A stretch of 64,000 nucleotides of DNA from Taeniopygia guttata (Eukaryota > Chordata > Aves > Passeriformes > Estrildidae): positions 1,580,001 through 1,644,000 of the forward strand of contig NC_133028.1 in the NCBI RefSeq assembly GCF_048771995.1. Reading direction: 5' to 3'. The notes beneath the pieces are model-generated. The model did not search any database, was not told the DNA's origin, and was given only the letters and a program-made list of their open reading frames with translations. The position numbers were made by a program, and so were the translations under genes. Positions within the stretch are counted from its first letter, which is position 1. Each line of letters starts with the position of its first letter. Shown one piece after another: positions 1 to 10,600 of this stretch.

Positions 1-699
1 GTCCCCCTTTCACCCCATCCTACATGTTCCCCTGTCCCCCATTCCGCTGTCCCCCCCGTCCCCTCAGCTGTCCCCGTGTCCCCTCACCTGTCCCCCTATC
101 CATGTCCCCCTTCCCACCCCACCCCTCTGTTCCCCTGTCCCCCATTCCGCTGTCCCTTCCCCTGTCCCGTCCCCCATCCCCGTGTCCCCTCCCCTGTCCC
201 CATGTTCCCTCCCCTCCCCGTGTCCCCTCACCTGTCCCCGTGTCCCCTCCCCTGTCCCCTCACCTGTCCCCGTGTCCCCTCTCTTGTCCCCCTATCCACG
301 TCACCCTTCCCACCCCATCCCATCTGTTCCCCTGTTCCCCATTCTCGTGTCTCCTCCCCTGTCCCGATGTCCCCTCACCTGTCCCCATGTCCCCTCACCT
401 GTCCCCTCCCCCATCCCCATGTCCCCTCACCTGTCCCTGTGTCCCCTCACCTGTCCCCATGTCCCCATGTCCCCTCACCCATCACCGTGTCCCCTCACCT
501 GTCCCCTCACCTGTCCCCGTGTCCCCTCCCCTGTCCCCTCCCCTGTCCCCCTGTCCCCTCACCTGTCCCCGTGTCCCCTCCCCTGTCCTCTCCCCTGTCC
601 CCTCACCTGTCCCCTGTCCCCTCCCCTGTCCCCTCCCCTGTCCCCTCCCCTGTCCCCGTGTCCCCTCACCTGTCCCCTCACCTGTCCCCGTGTCCCCAG
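1..699. repeat. C-rich CTGTCCCC minisatellite (lectin intron)
   Basis: Tandem variants of CTGTCCCCTCACCTGTCCCC run up to the splice acceptor at 697-699. Long open frames on both strands are Pro/Ser/Cys repeats and are not genes. The stretch is the 3' part of an intron of the C-type lectin gene. Confidence 0.85.
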
Positions 700-812
700 G
701 CCTACCTGGCGCGGGAGGCCCGAGGTGGCACCTACTGGATCGGGCTGGCGGCCACGGGCCCAGGGCGCTCCTGGCGCTGGTCGGACGGGACCCCCTATTC
801 CCCCGAGCACAG
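700..812 (+). CDS. C-type lectin, penultimate exon
   Basis: The acceptor CCCCAG ends at 699 and the donor is GTGAGC at 813. The frame starts AYLAREARGGTYWIGL and ends at GTPYSPEH plus two bases (AG), completed by T of the next exon to give serine. Confidence 0.88.
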
Positions 813-2367
813 GTGAGCGGGGTGGGGACACCTGGGGACACCTGGGGACATCTGGGGACACCTGGGGACACCTGGGGACACCTGGGCACACCTGGGGACA
901 CCTGGGGACACGGCTGTCCCCGAGCGCTGAGCAGGTTCAATCCCTCAGAAATCAGCGGGATGATCCCGTTAATCCTGTGGGATGATCCCACTCATATCCA
1001 GGAGCTTCAGTGCCCCAAAGATCAGTGGGATGATTCCTCCCATCCTGTAGGATGATCCCTCTTATCCAGAGGGTTCATCTCCCCCAAATCCACTGGGATG
1101 ATCCCCTAAATCCAGTGGGATAATCCCCTAAATCCATGGGGCTCAGATCCCCTAAACCAGATGGGACCATCCCACTAACCCAGTGGGAAGATCTGCTAAA
1201 TCCCATGGGGTGACCCCACTAACCCAGTGGGACGACCCCACTAACCCAGCAGATTGATCCCCTAAATCCAACAGGACAATCTTCTAAATTAAGTGGGATG
1301 ACCCTACTAACCCAGCGGGACAACCCCACTAATCCAGTAGGTTGATCCCCTAAATCCAGCAGGGTGACCCCACTAACCCATGGGGCTCAGATCCCCTAAA
1401 CCCAATGGGATGACCCCACTAACCCAGCAGGTTGATCCCCTAAATCCCGCAGGATGACCCCACTAATCCCACGGGATGATGCCCTAAATCCCACGGGATG
1501 ATGCCCTAAATCCCGCGGGATGATGCCCTAAATCCCGCGGGATGACCCCACTAACCCAGCAGGTTGATTCCCTAAATCCCACCGGGTGACCCCACTAATC
1601 CCACGGGGTGATCCCCTAAATCCCACGGGGTGACCCCACTAATCCCACGTGTTGACCCCACTAATCCCATTGGATGACCCCACTAATCCCGCAGGATGAT
1701 CCCCTAAATCCCGTGAGTTGATCCCACTAACCCATCAGGTTGATTCCCTAAATCCTGCAAGGTGACCCCACTAACCCAGCAGGTTGATTCCCTAAATCCC
1801 ATGGGATGATTCCCTAAATCCCATGGGATGACCCCACTAACCCATCAGGTTGATCCCCTAAATCCCATGGGATGATCCCCTAAATCCCGCGGGGTGACCC
1901 CACTAACCCATCAGGTTGATCCCCTGAATCCCACGGGGTAACCCCATTAATCCCGCGGGGTGATCCCCTAAATCCCATGGGTTGACCCCACTAATCCCAT
2001 GGGGTGACCCCACTAATCCCATTGGATGACCCCACTAATCCCGCAGGATGATCCCCTAAACCAAATGGGATGATTCCCTAAATCCTGTGGGATGACCCCA
2101 CTAACCCAGCAGGTTGATCCCCTAAATCCCGCGGGTTGACCCCACTAATCCCGCGGGGTGATCCCCTAAATCCGGCGGGGTGCCGGCGCTGACGGCCGCC
2201 GCGGGGGCAGTTTCTGGGCGCCAGGCCAGCCGGACAGCACCGACCACGGCCGCTGGGGCGGCGAGAGCTGCGCCCAGATCCACCCGGTGGGCGCGGGGCT
2301 CTGGAACGACCACAACTGCAACTTCAGCTTCCCCTGGGTGTGCCAGCGGGACCTCGGCGCCCCCTGA
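700..2367 (+). CDS. C-type lectin domain protein, C-terminal two exons (5' end off window)
   Basis: Two exons, 700-812 and 2211-2367, join in frame (phase 2) into the C-terminal half of a C-type lectin domain. Visible hallmarks are WIGL, the GRSWRWSDGTPY segment, a QPD motif, the glycine-rich GRWGGESC, a WND motif and a terminal FPWVCQRD with the last conserved cysteine. QPD plus the acidic residue of GGESC plus WND are the calcium- and sugar-binding residues of this family; in known members QPD favours galactose/GalNAc, while EPN favours mannose. The exon split matches group II (ASGR/CLEC10A-like) type II membrane lectins. The N-terminal tail, membrane anchor and first part of the lectin domain lie upstream of the window. 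I cannot choose an orthologue. Stop TGA is at 2365-2367. Confidence 0.88.
813..915. repeat. GGGGACACCT decamer repeat
   Basis: About ten copies of a 10-bp GGGGACACCT unit start at the donor site of the lectin exon. Confidence 0.85.
950..2165. repeat. Minisatellite in last lectin intron
   Basis: Imperfect units of roughly 20-40 bp with the cores CCCACTAACCCAGCAGG and GATCCCCTAAATCCC fill the intron to within about 45 bases of the final exon. Confidence 0.85.
2211..2367 (+). CDS. C-type lectin, final exon
   Basis: The acceptor is GGGGGCAG ending at 2210. The exon encodes FWAPGQPDSTDHGRWGGESC, then the WND region and a terminal QRDLGAP before TGA. It holds the calcium and sugar ligands of the domain. 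Confidence 0.88.
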
Positions 2368-2439
2368 GCGCCCCCGAGAGGTGGGGCACGGGGGTTTGGG
2401 GTGTTCGGCGAGTTGTGGGGTGATCCCGTTAGTCCTGGG

Positions 2440-3985
2440 GGATTCTGGGGTCCAGGGGGCTCAGATCCCTCCAAAACTGTGGGATGATCCCTCCAAAACT
2501 GTGGGATGATCCTACTCGGATCCAGAAAGTTCAATTCTCCAAAAATCAGTGGTTTGTGGGATGATCCCAGTCATATCCAGGAGGTTCAATCCCCCAAAAG
2601 TCAGTGGGATGATCCCTCCAAAACTGTGGGATGATCCTACTCAGATCCAGGAGGTTCAATCCCCTAAATTCAGTGGGATGATCCTTCCCATTTTATGGGA
2701 TGATCCCTCCAAAACTGTGGGATGGTCCCTCCAGAACTGTGAGGTGATCCCTCCAAAAATCTGTGGAATGGTCCCCCCCATCCTGTGGGATGATCCCTCC
2801 AAAAGAATGCCATGATCCCACTCGGATCCAGGAGGTTCAATCCCCCAAATTCAGTGGGATGATCCTTCCCATTTTATGGGATGATCCCTCCAGAACTGTG
2901 GGATGGTCCTACTCAGATCCAGAAAGTTCAATTCTCCAAAAATCAGTGGTTTGTGGGATGATCCCAGTCATATCCAGGAGGTTCAATCCCCCAAAAATCA
3001 GTGGGATGATCCCTCCAATCCTGTGGGATGATCCCTCCAAAACTGTGGGATGATCCTACTCAGATCCAGGAGGTTCAATCCCCCAAAAATCAGTGGGATG
3101 ATCCCTCCAAAACTGTGGGATGGTCCTACTCAGATCCAGGAGGTTCAATCCCCCAAAAGTCAGTGGGATGATCCCTCCCATCCTGTGGGATGATCCCTCC
3201 AAAACTGTGGGATGGTCCTACTCGGATCCAGGAGGTTAAATCCCCCAAATTCAGTGGGATAATCCTTCCTATTTTATGGGATGATCCTACTCAGATCCAG
3301 AAAGTTCAATTCTCAAAAATGAGTGGTTTGTGGGATGATCCCAGTCATATCCAGGAGGTTCAATCCCCCAAAAATCAGTGGGATGATCCTTTCCATCCTA
3401 TGAGATGCTCCCTCCAAAACTGTGGGATGATCCTACTCAGATCCAGGAGGTTCAATCCCTGGATTGAATCCATTGAGATCCATTGAGATCATCCATTGAG
3501 ATCATTGAATCCATTGAGATCATCCCATTCAGTGGGATGATCCTTCCCATTTTATGGGATGATCCCTCCAAAACTGTGGGATGGTCCCTCCAGAACTGTG
3601 GGATGGTCCCTCCAGAACTGTGAGGTGATCCCTCCAAAAATCAGTGGAATGGTCCCTCCCATCCTGTGGGATGATCCCTTCAAAAGAATGCCATGATCCC
3701 ACTCGGATCCAGGAGGTTCAATCCCCCAAAAATCATGGGATGATCCCTCCAAAACTGTGGGATTATCCCCCTCGTATCCAGGAGGTTAAATTCCCCAAAA
3801 AAAATAACGGAATGATCTCTCCCATCCTGTGGGTTGATCCCTCCAAAACTGTGCGATGATCCCACAGTTTCGGATCCGGAAAGTTCAATCCCCCAAAAAT
3901 CAGTGGGATGGTCCCTTCAAAACGTTGGGATGATCCTGGAAGTTCAATCCCCCAAAAATGAGTGAGATGGTCCCTCCAAATCTTT
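2440..3985. repeat. GGGATGATCC minisatellite downstream of lectin stop
   Basis: Imperfect units are built on GGGATGATCCCTCCAAAACT and CAGATCCAGGAGGTTCAAT. If the AATAAA at 5070 is used, this array would be 3' UTR. It is related in motif to the array in the preceding intron. Confidence 0.85.
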
Positions 3986-4024
3986 GGGATGATCCCTCCC
4001 ATTTTGTGGGATGATCCCTCCAAA

Positions 4025-4905
4025 AATATTCAGTGGGATCATCTTCCCTATTTAGGGATCTCACCCCCCCCTCCCCAATCCAGAGGGATTGTTCCCCTAT
4101 TTAGGGAATTCATCCCCCATATCCAGGGATCTCGTTCCCCATATCCAGTGGGATCATTGCCCTTATTTAGGGATCTCATCCCCCTCACCCAAGAGGTTCA
4201 TCCCCCTTATCCAATGGGATCATTGCCCTTTTTTAGGGATCTCATTGCCCTTATCCAGTGGGATCAATCCCCAAAACCAGTGGGATCAATCCCCCATATC
4301 CCTTGGGATCATTTCCCCTTCTCTAGGGATCTCATACCCCAAAACCTGTGGGATTATCACCCAATCCAGTGGGATCTCATCCCCTAATCCAGTGGGATCA
4401 TCCCCCAAAACCAGTTGGATCATTGCCCCTATTTAGGGATTGATCCCCCAAACCCATTGGGATCATCTTCCCTTAACCAAGGATCAATCCCCCAAAACCA
4501 GCGGGATCGATCCCCCATATCCCTTGGGATCATCTCCCCTTATCCAGGGATCTCATCCCCCAAAACCTGTGGGACGAGATCCCTCCAATGCAGTGGGATC
4601 TCATCCCCCAATCCAGTGGGATCAATCCCCCAAAACCAGTGGGATCAATCCCCCAAATCCAGGGATTTTATCCCCCAAAACCTGTGGGATTATCCCCCAA
4701 TCCAGTGGAATCATTGCCCCTATTGAGGGATCGATCCCCCAAAACCATTGGGATCATCTCCCCTTATCCAGGGATCTCATCCCCCAAAACCAGTGGGTTC
4801 ATCCCCCTTATCCATTGGGATCTCATCCCCCAAAACCTGTGGGATTATCCCCCAAAACCAGTGGGATCAATCCCCCTTATCCCTTGGGATCACCCCTCCT
4901 TTCTC
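4025..4905. repeat. GGGATCATC/CCAAAACCAGT minisatellite
   Basis: Units built on CCAGTGGGATCAATCCCCC and TTATCCAGGGATCTCATCC form a separate family directly after the preceding array. Open frames in it are Pro-rich repeats. Confidence 0.85.
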
Positions 4906-5048
4906 CTGTCCCAAATCCCGGTGTCACCCCCGCCGTGACCCCAAATCTGTCCCTGACTGAAGTGTCCCCTCCCCTCCCCCACCCCATGACATTTTGGGGT
5001 CCCCAATCCCTCCCCCTCATTTGGGACATTTGGGGACGACCCCCTCAA

Positions 5049-5075
5049 ATTAAACACGGCTGAGCAGAGAATAAA
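5049..5075 (+). terminator. Candidate poly(A) signals for the lectin gene
   Basis: ATTAAA at 5049-5054 and AATAAA at 5070-5075 are the first good plus-strand signals after the lectin stop at 2367. The implied 3' UTR would be 2.7 kb of repeats, so the assignment is uncertain. Confidence 0.35.
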
Positions 5076-5084
5076 TGGCTTTAT

Positions 5085-5480
5085 ATAACAAAAAAGAAGG
5101 AAAAAAACCCCAAAATAATCCCCAAATTGCCCCATATTACACCCAAAATAATCCCAAAATATTCCTCAAATAACTCCCAAAAAAACAAAAAAAAATTCTA
5201 AACCAAACCCAAACAAGTCCAAAATCACCCCTAAATAATAATAAAAAAACCCATAAAATACCCAAAAAACCCCAAAGAGGCCCAAAATAACCCCCCAAAA
5301 CACCCCAAACTCCCCCAAAATATACCAAACCCAAACAACTTCAAAATGACTCCCAACGGCCCCCAAAATATCCAAAAAATACAAAAATCCCCAAAAACCT
5401 GAAACAAGCCCCAAAAAACAAACCAATCCCAAATAACCCCAAAATAGATGAAAAAACCCCAAAGAATCAAAATAACCTAA
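5085..5480. repeat. A/C-rich low-complexity tract
   Basis: Variants of CCCAAAATAACCCCAAAA. No coding frame is seen. Confidence 0.75.
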
Positions 5481-5495
5481 AATAACCCTGAAATG

Positions 5496-5778
5496 GAGGG
5501 GGGAAATGGGAAAAAAAGGGGGGGCGGGGGAAGGTGGGGGCAAAAAGGGGGGAAAATGGGGGGGATAAAAGGGGGGAATAAAAGGGGGGAATAAAAGGGG
5601 GGAATAAAATGGGGGGAATAAAAGGGGGAATAAAAGGGGGGAATAAAAGGGGGAATAAAAAGGGGAAGGGGGAAAGGGGAGAAAAGGGAAAAGGAGGGGG
5701 AAAAGGGGGAATAAATGGGGGGAAAAAGGAGGTGAAAAAGGGGAAAAGAGGGGGGAAAGGGAATAAAAAAAGGGGGAA
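5496..5778. repeat. Purine tract, GGGGGAATAAAA units
   Basis: Almost pure G/A on the plus strand, with units such as GGGGGGAATAAAA. It abuts the CpG-rich block at 5785. Confidence 0.85.
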
Positions 5779-5784
5779 TCCCAT

Positions 5785-6130
5785 AGGCCGCTATGTCGCG
5801 ATATGTCGCGGCATGTCGCGGCGTGTCGCGCCCCGCCGCGGCCGCAAGGGGGCGCCCGAGCGCTCATGCAAAACTGAAGGCGGTGCCAGCCAATGGGAGC
5901 GCGGGGAATAGGGAGGAGCGGCAGGTGATTGGTTAAAAAGGTGATTGGCGGGGTGTGCGGCCAATAGAAAAGCGAGGAGGGTGGAGCTGGAGGAATTGCG
6001 GAAGTATTCGGTGCGTGGCAAAAGGAAGGCGGGGCGAGGCTGGATGATTGACGGGAGGGGCAGCCAATTGGAGGCGGGAATGGGGTAGAGAGGCGGGGTT
6101 ATAGGAAGGGGCGGGGCTTGCAGCGCTGTG
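5785..6130. promoter_or_regulatory. CpG-rich promoter-like block with CCAAT cluster and CTCF-like core
   Basis: About four ATGTCGCG-type 10-11 bp repeats (5791-5830) precede a CTCF-like core CCGCAAGGGGGCGCC at 5842-5856. CCAAT boxes in both orientations follow: CCAAT near 5890, ATTGG near 5928 and 5944, CCAAT near 5962 and 6063. GC boxes end the block. It lies 1.4 kb before the SPEF1 start and could drive a distal SPEF1 first exon or an unseen transcript. No TATA box is seen. Confidence 0.5.
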
Positions 6131-6357
6131 AGGCGCGGGGGGCGAAGGGGAAGGAAGTGGGGGGACATTTTAGGGGGGATTTTGGGGACACGGCCCGGCC
6201 AAGGTGGGGGACATGGGTGGAGAAGGGACAAGGAGGGGTGGGAGTTGAGAACCCCCAAAAGTGCAGGGGAGGGGCGGTTCTTCCTGAGGGGGGTCACATT
6301 CACCAACATAACAACCAGGCCCTGGTCTGAGGGGTCACTGTCACCTCCTGGCCTTGT

Positions 6358-7095
6358 GGCTTTGTCCATGTCCCATCCCAGTGTCCGTGTCCCATCTGTG
6401 GTCTGCATATCCCACCCATGGTGTCCATACCCCATCCATGGCATCCATATCCTATCCCAGTGTCCATATTCCATGCCAGTGTCCATATCCCATCCATGCT
6501 GTCCATATCCCATGCCAATATCCATATCCCCATCCCAGTGTCCATGTTCTGTCCCAATGTCCATATCTGATCCCGGTGTCCATTTCACATCCCAATGTCC
6601 ATAATCCCATCCATGGTCTCCATATCCCACAGCAGTGTCCATAACCCACACATGATGTCCATGTCCCATCCATGGTGTCCCTACCCCATCCCAATGTCCA
6701 CAGCCCATTGATGATGTCTGTAGCCCATCCATGCTGTCCATATCCCATGCCAGTGTCCAAATCCCATCCCTGGTGTCCATGTTCTATCCCAATGTCTATA
6801 TCTGATCCCGGTGTCCATATCCCCACCCATGGTGTCCATATCCCACCGCAGTGTCCATATCCCACCACAGTCTCCATGTCCCATCCATGGTGTCCATATG
6901 CCATCCATGGTGTGCATATCCCATCCCCATGTCCATAACCCACCACAGTGTCCATATCCCATCCCAATATCCATATCCCACCCATGCTGTCCATGTCCCA
7001 TTCCCAGTGTCCATATCCCATCCCAATGTCTGTATCTCATTCCAGTGTCCATATCCCACCCCAAAGTCCGTATCCCATCCCGGTGTTCATATCCC
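6358..7095. repeat. CCATATCCCATCC-type minisatellite
   Basis: Units of about 20-25 bp such as GTGTCCATATCCCATCC. Long frames on both strands (MGYGHWD-type repeats on the minus strand) are artefacts. Confidence 0.85.
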
Positions 7096-7100
7096 ACCCC

Positions 7101-7488
7101 ATTTCCATGGCAACAGGACGCATCCCCTCAGGCCCCGCTTCTGTTACCATGACAACGGGACGCTCCCATTAAGCCCCGCCCCGTTACCATGGCAGCGGGG
7201 ACGCTCCGCGCAGGCCACGCCCCCGTTACCATGGCAGCGCAACGCTTTGCGCAGGCCACGCCCCCGTTACCATGGCAGCGGGGACGCTCCGCGCAGGCCA
7301 CGCCCCCGTTGCCATGGCAGCGCAACGCTCCGCGCAGGCCACGCCCCCGTTACCATGGCAGCGGCGACGCTCCGCACAGGCCACGCCCCCGTTACCATGG
7401 CAGCGGAGACGCTCCGCGCAGGCCACGCCCCCGTTGCCATGGCAGCGGGGACGCTCCGCGCAGGCCACGCCCCCGTTACCATGGCAGC
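7101..7488. promoter_or_regulatory. Tandem array of ten X-box (RFX-type) motifs before SPEF1
   Basis: Ten copies of GTTRCCATGGCARC-like sequence start at 7101, 7143, 7183, 7225, 7266, 7308, 7349, 7391, 7433 and 7475. The last eight recur every 41-42 bp, each next to a CCACGCCCC GC box. The copy at 7143 (GTTACCATGACAAC) keeps both half-sites. Most others end GCAGC in place of GCAAC. X-boxes bind RFX factors, which drive ciliary genes, and the next gene encodes a ciliary protein. Each motif also holds ACCATGG, a favourable start context; the ATG at 7272 is in frame with SPEF1. Confidence 0.75.
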
Positions 7489-7511
7489 GGGGACGCTGCG
7501 GCCGAGCCCTG

Positions 7512-7632
7512 ATGGCGGCCGAGGGGCCGGAGCCGGGCCCGGACTCGTCGCTGGTGTCCCTGTACCGCTGGCTGGACACGGTGCCGCTGTCACGGCCGCG
7601 CAGGAACATCGCCCGCGACTTCAGCGACGGCG
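7512..7632 (+). CDS. SPEF1: SPEF1 coding exon 1
   Basis: ATG at 7512; encodes the first helix of the CH domain through [10 protein letters not shown]. Donor GTTGGC at 7633, phase 1. Confidence 0.92.
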
Positions 7633-10600
7633 GTTGGCCTTGCGGGGACACGGCGGGGTGGCCGGGGCGGGCTGTGGTGGTGGTGCCACCTGCAGCGTGT
7701 CCCCGCTGTCCCCGCAGTGCTGGCGGCAGAGGTGGTGAAGTTCTTCTTCCCCTCGCTGGTGGATCTGCACAGCTTTGTCCCCACCAGCTCCACGGCGCAG
7801 AAAGTCGCCAATTGGGGCCACCTCAACAGGTAGGGACAGGTGCCACCAGCTCTGTGTGACACCCCACGTCCTATCTGGGGTGGCCCCAGGTTGCCCCCCA
7901 CAGGTGTCGCCCTGTTTGTCACAACCCGACTGCTCCATGTGGCCACAGAGCCACGGTGGTGGGCTGTGGGTGGGGATTGGTGTCCCCTGTGTGCCCCCGT
8001 GTCCCTCTGTGTCCTGTGTCCCTCTGTCACCACCCTTGGTGTTCCATCAATCCCAAATTTCAGGAAAGTGCTGAGTAAGGTGAATTTTTGGTGCCTGGAG
8101 ATGATCCAGGCACTGGATCTCCCTGTGTCCCTCTGTGTCCCTCTGTGTCCCCTGTCCCTCTGTCACCTCCCCGGGTGTTCCACCCATCCCAAATTCCAGG
8201 AAGGTGCTGAGCAAGCTGAACCTGCGGCTCCCGGAGGAGATGATCCAGGGGCTGGTGAGGAGCCGGCCGGGAACGGCCGAGCAGCTCCTGCAGCTCCTGA
8301 GGGCCAAAATCCTCCAGAGGCAGAGGAACGGCAAAGGAGGGGTTGGGAAGGTGAGGAAATCCCAAAAAAGAGGAATTCCCAGGAATGGGAATCCTGGGAA
8401 AGGTTGGATATTGGGGTTTGGGGAAAGCTGGGATAGGGGAATGATCCATGGGTGGGATTTAGGGTCATTCCCAACAGAAATCGTTCCTGGGTTCTGCTCC
8501 GGACCAGGTTAAGAGTGCTGGGAATGTTCTCCTGGAGAAGGGAAAATCCAGGGAATGCTCAGAGTCCCTGGAGGGGCTCCAGGAGAGCTGGAGAGGGACT
8601 GGGGACAAGGGACAGAGGGACAGGAGCCAGGGAATGGCTCCCACTGGGAAAGGGGAGCTTGGGCTGGGATCTTGGCAAGGAATTCCTGGCTGGAATGGAA
8701 TTCCCAGATTTGTTTGGGATCCCTGGCAGTGCCCAAGACGAGGTTGGACACTGGGGCTGGTGGCAGGGGGTGTCCCAGGTGTGTCCCAGGTGTGTCCCAG
8801 GTGTGTCCCAGGGGTTTTCCTGCCTCTCCTCAGCCCACAGCGGAGCCAGCAGCGCTGGATGAGGGCGGGTACCTGGACACAGGTAAGGGATGGGGGTTAA
8901 GGATCCCCAAATCCCCCACTGAGACTTTTTGGGGTCCCTGAGAGGGGACAGCAGTGTCCAGGAAGGTGACCCCATCCATCCATCCATCCATCCATCCATC
9001 CATCCATCCATCTATCCATCCATCCATCATCCATCCATCCATCCATCTATCCATCCATCCATCCATCCATCATCCATCATCCATCCATCATCCATCATCC
9101 ATCATCCATCCATCCATCATCCATCATCCATCATCCATCATCCATCATCCATCCATCCATCTATCCATCCATCCATCCATCCATCCATCCATCCATCTAT
9201 CCATCCATCCATCCATCATCCATCATCCATCCATCCATCCATCATCCATCATCCATCCATCCATCCATCCATCCATCCATCCATCCATCCATCCATCCAT
9301 CATCCATCATCCATCCATCCATCCATCATCCATCATCCATCCATCCATCCATCCATCCATCCATCCATCCATCCATCCATCCATCATCCATCATCCATCC
9401 ATCCATCATCCATCCATCCATCCATCCATCCATCATCCATCATCCATCCATCCATCATCCATCCATCATCCATCCATCCATCCATCATCCATCCATCCAT
9501 CCATCCATCCATCCATCCATCCATCCATCCATCCATCCATCATCCATCATCCATCCATCATCCATCCATCCATCATCCATCATCCATCCATCCATCCATC
9601 CATCCATCCATCCATCATCCATCCATCCATCATCCATCATCCATCATCCATCCATCATCCATCCATCCATCATCCATCCATCATCCATCCATCATCCATC
9701 CATCATCCATCCATCCATCCATCCATCCATCCATCCATCCATCCATCCATCATCCATCCATCCATCCATCCATCATCCATCCATCCATCATCCATCCATC
9801 ATCCATCCATCCATCCATCCATCCATCCATCCATCCATCCATCCATCCATCATCCATCCATCATCCATCATCCATCATCCATCCATCATCCATCCATCCA
9901 TCATCCATCCATCATCCATCCATCATCCATCCATCCATCATCCATCCATCATCCATCCATCCATCCATCCATCCATCCATCCATCCATCCATCATCCATC
10001 CATCCATCCATCCATCATCCATCCATCCATCCATCCATCCATCCATCCATCATCCATCATCCATCCATCCATCATCCATCCATCCGTCCATCCATCCATC
10101 ATCCATCCATCCATCCATCATCCATCCATCCATCCATCATCCATCCATCATCCATCCATCATCCATCCATCCATCCATCATCCATCCATCATCCATCCAT
10201 CCATCATCCATCATCCATCCATCATCCATCCATCATCCATCATCCATCCATCATCCATCCATCCATCCATCCATCCCGTTGGGGTTTCCAGGCCAGCCGA
10301 AGCTCCGCAGAGATTTGGGAAGGGGCTGCAGCCAGGAGGGCGCTGACAGGTGAGGTCTGGGCAAGGGGTCGGGGCCCTTTTGGGGTCAGGGGGTCTTTTT
10401 GGGGTCACTGTGGGAGTCAGGGGGTCACTGTGGGGTTTGGGGTCTCTGTCAAAGTTTGGGGTCACTGTGAGGGTTTGGGGTGTCCCCACAGGGGTTTGGG
10501 GTCACTGTGGGGTTTGGGGTCACTGTGGGGTTTAGGGTCACTGTGGGGTTTGGTGTCACTGTGGGGTTTGGCGTGTCCCCATAGGGGTTTGGGGTTACTG

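Noticed and set aside
4000-4450. TTTAGGG telomere-like motifs
   Set aside because: They occur once per longer unit (TATTTAGGGATCTCATCC), not as a tandem heptamer.
7272-7511. SPEF1 start at 7272 in place of 7512
   Set aside because: The extension is purely repeat-encoded, and conserved sequence begins right after 7512.
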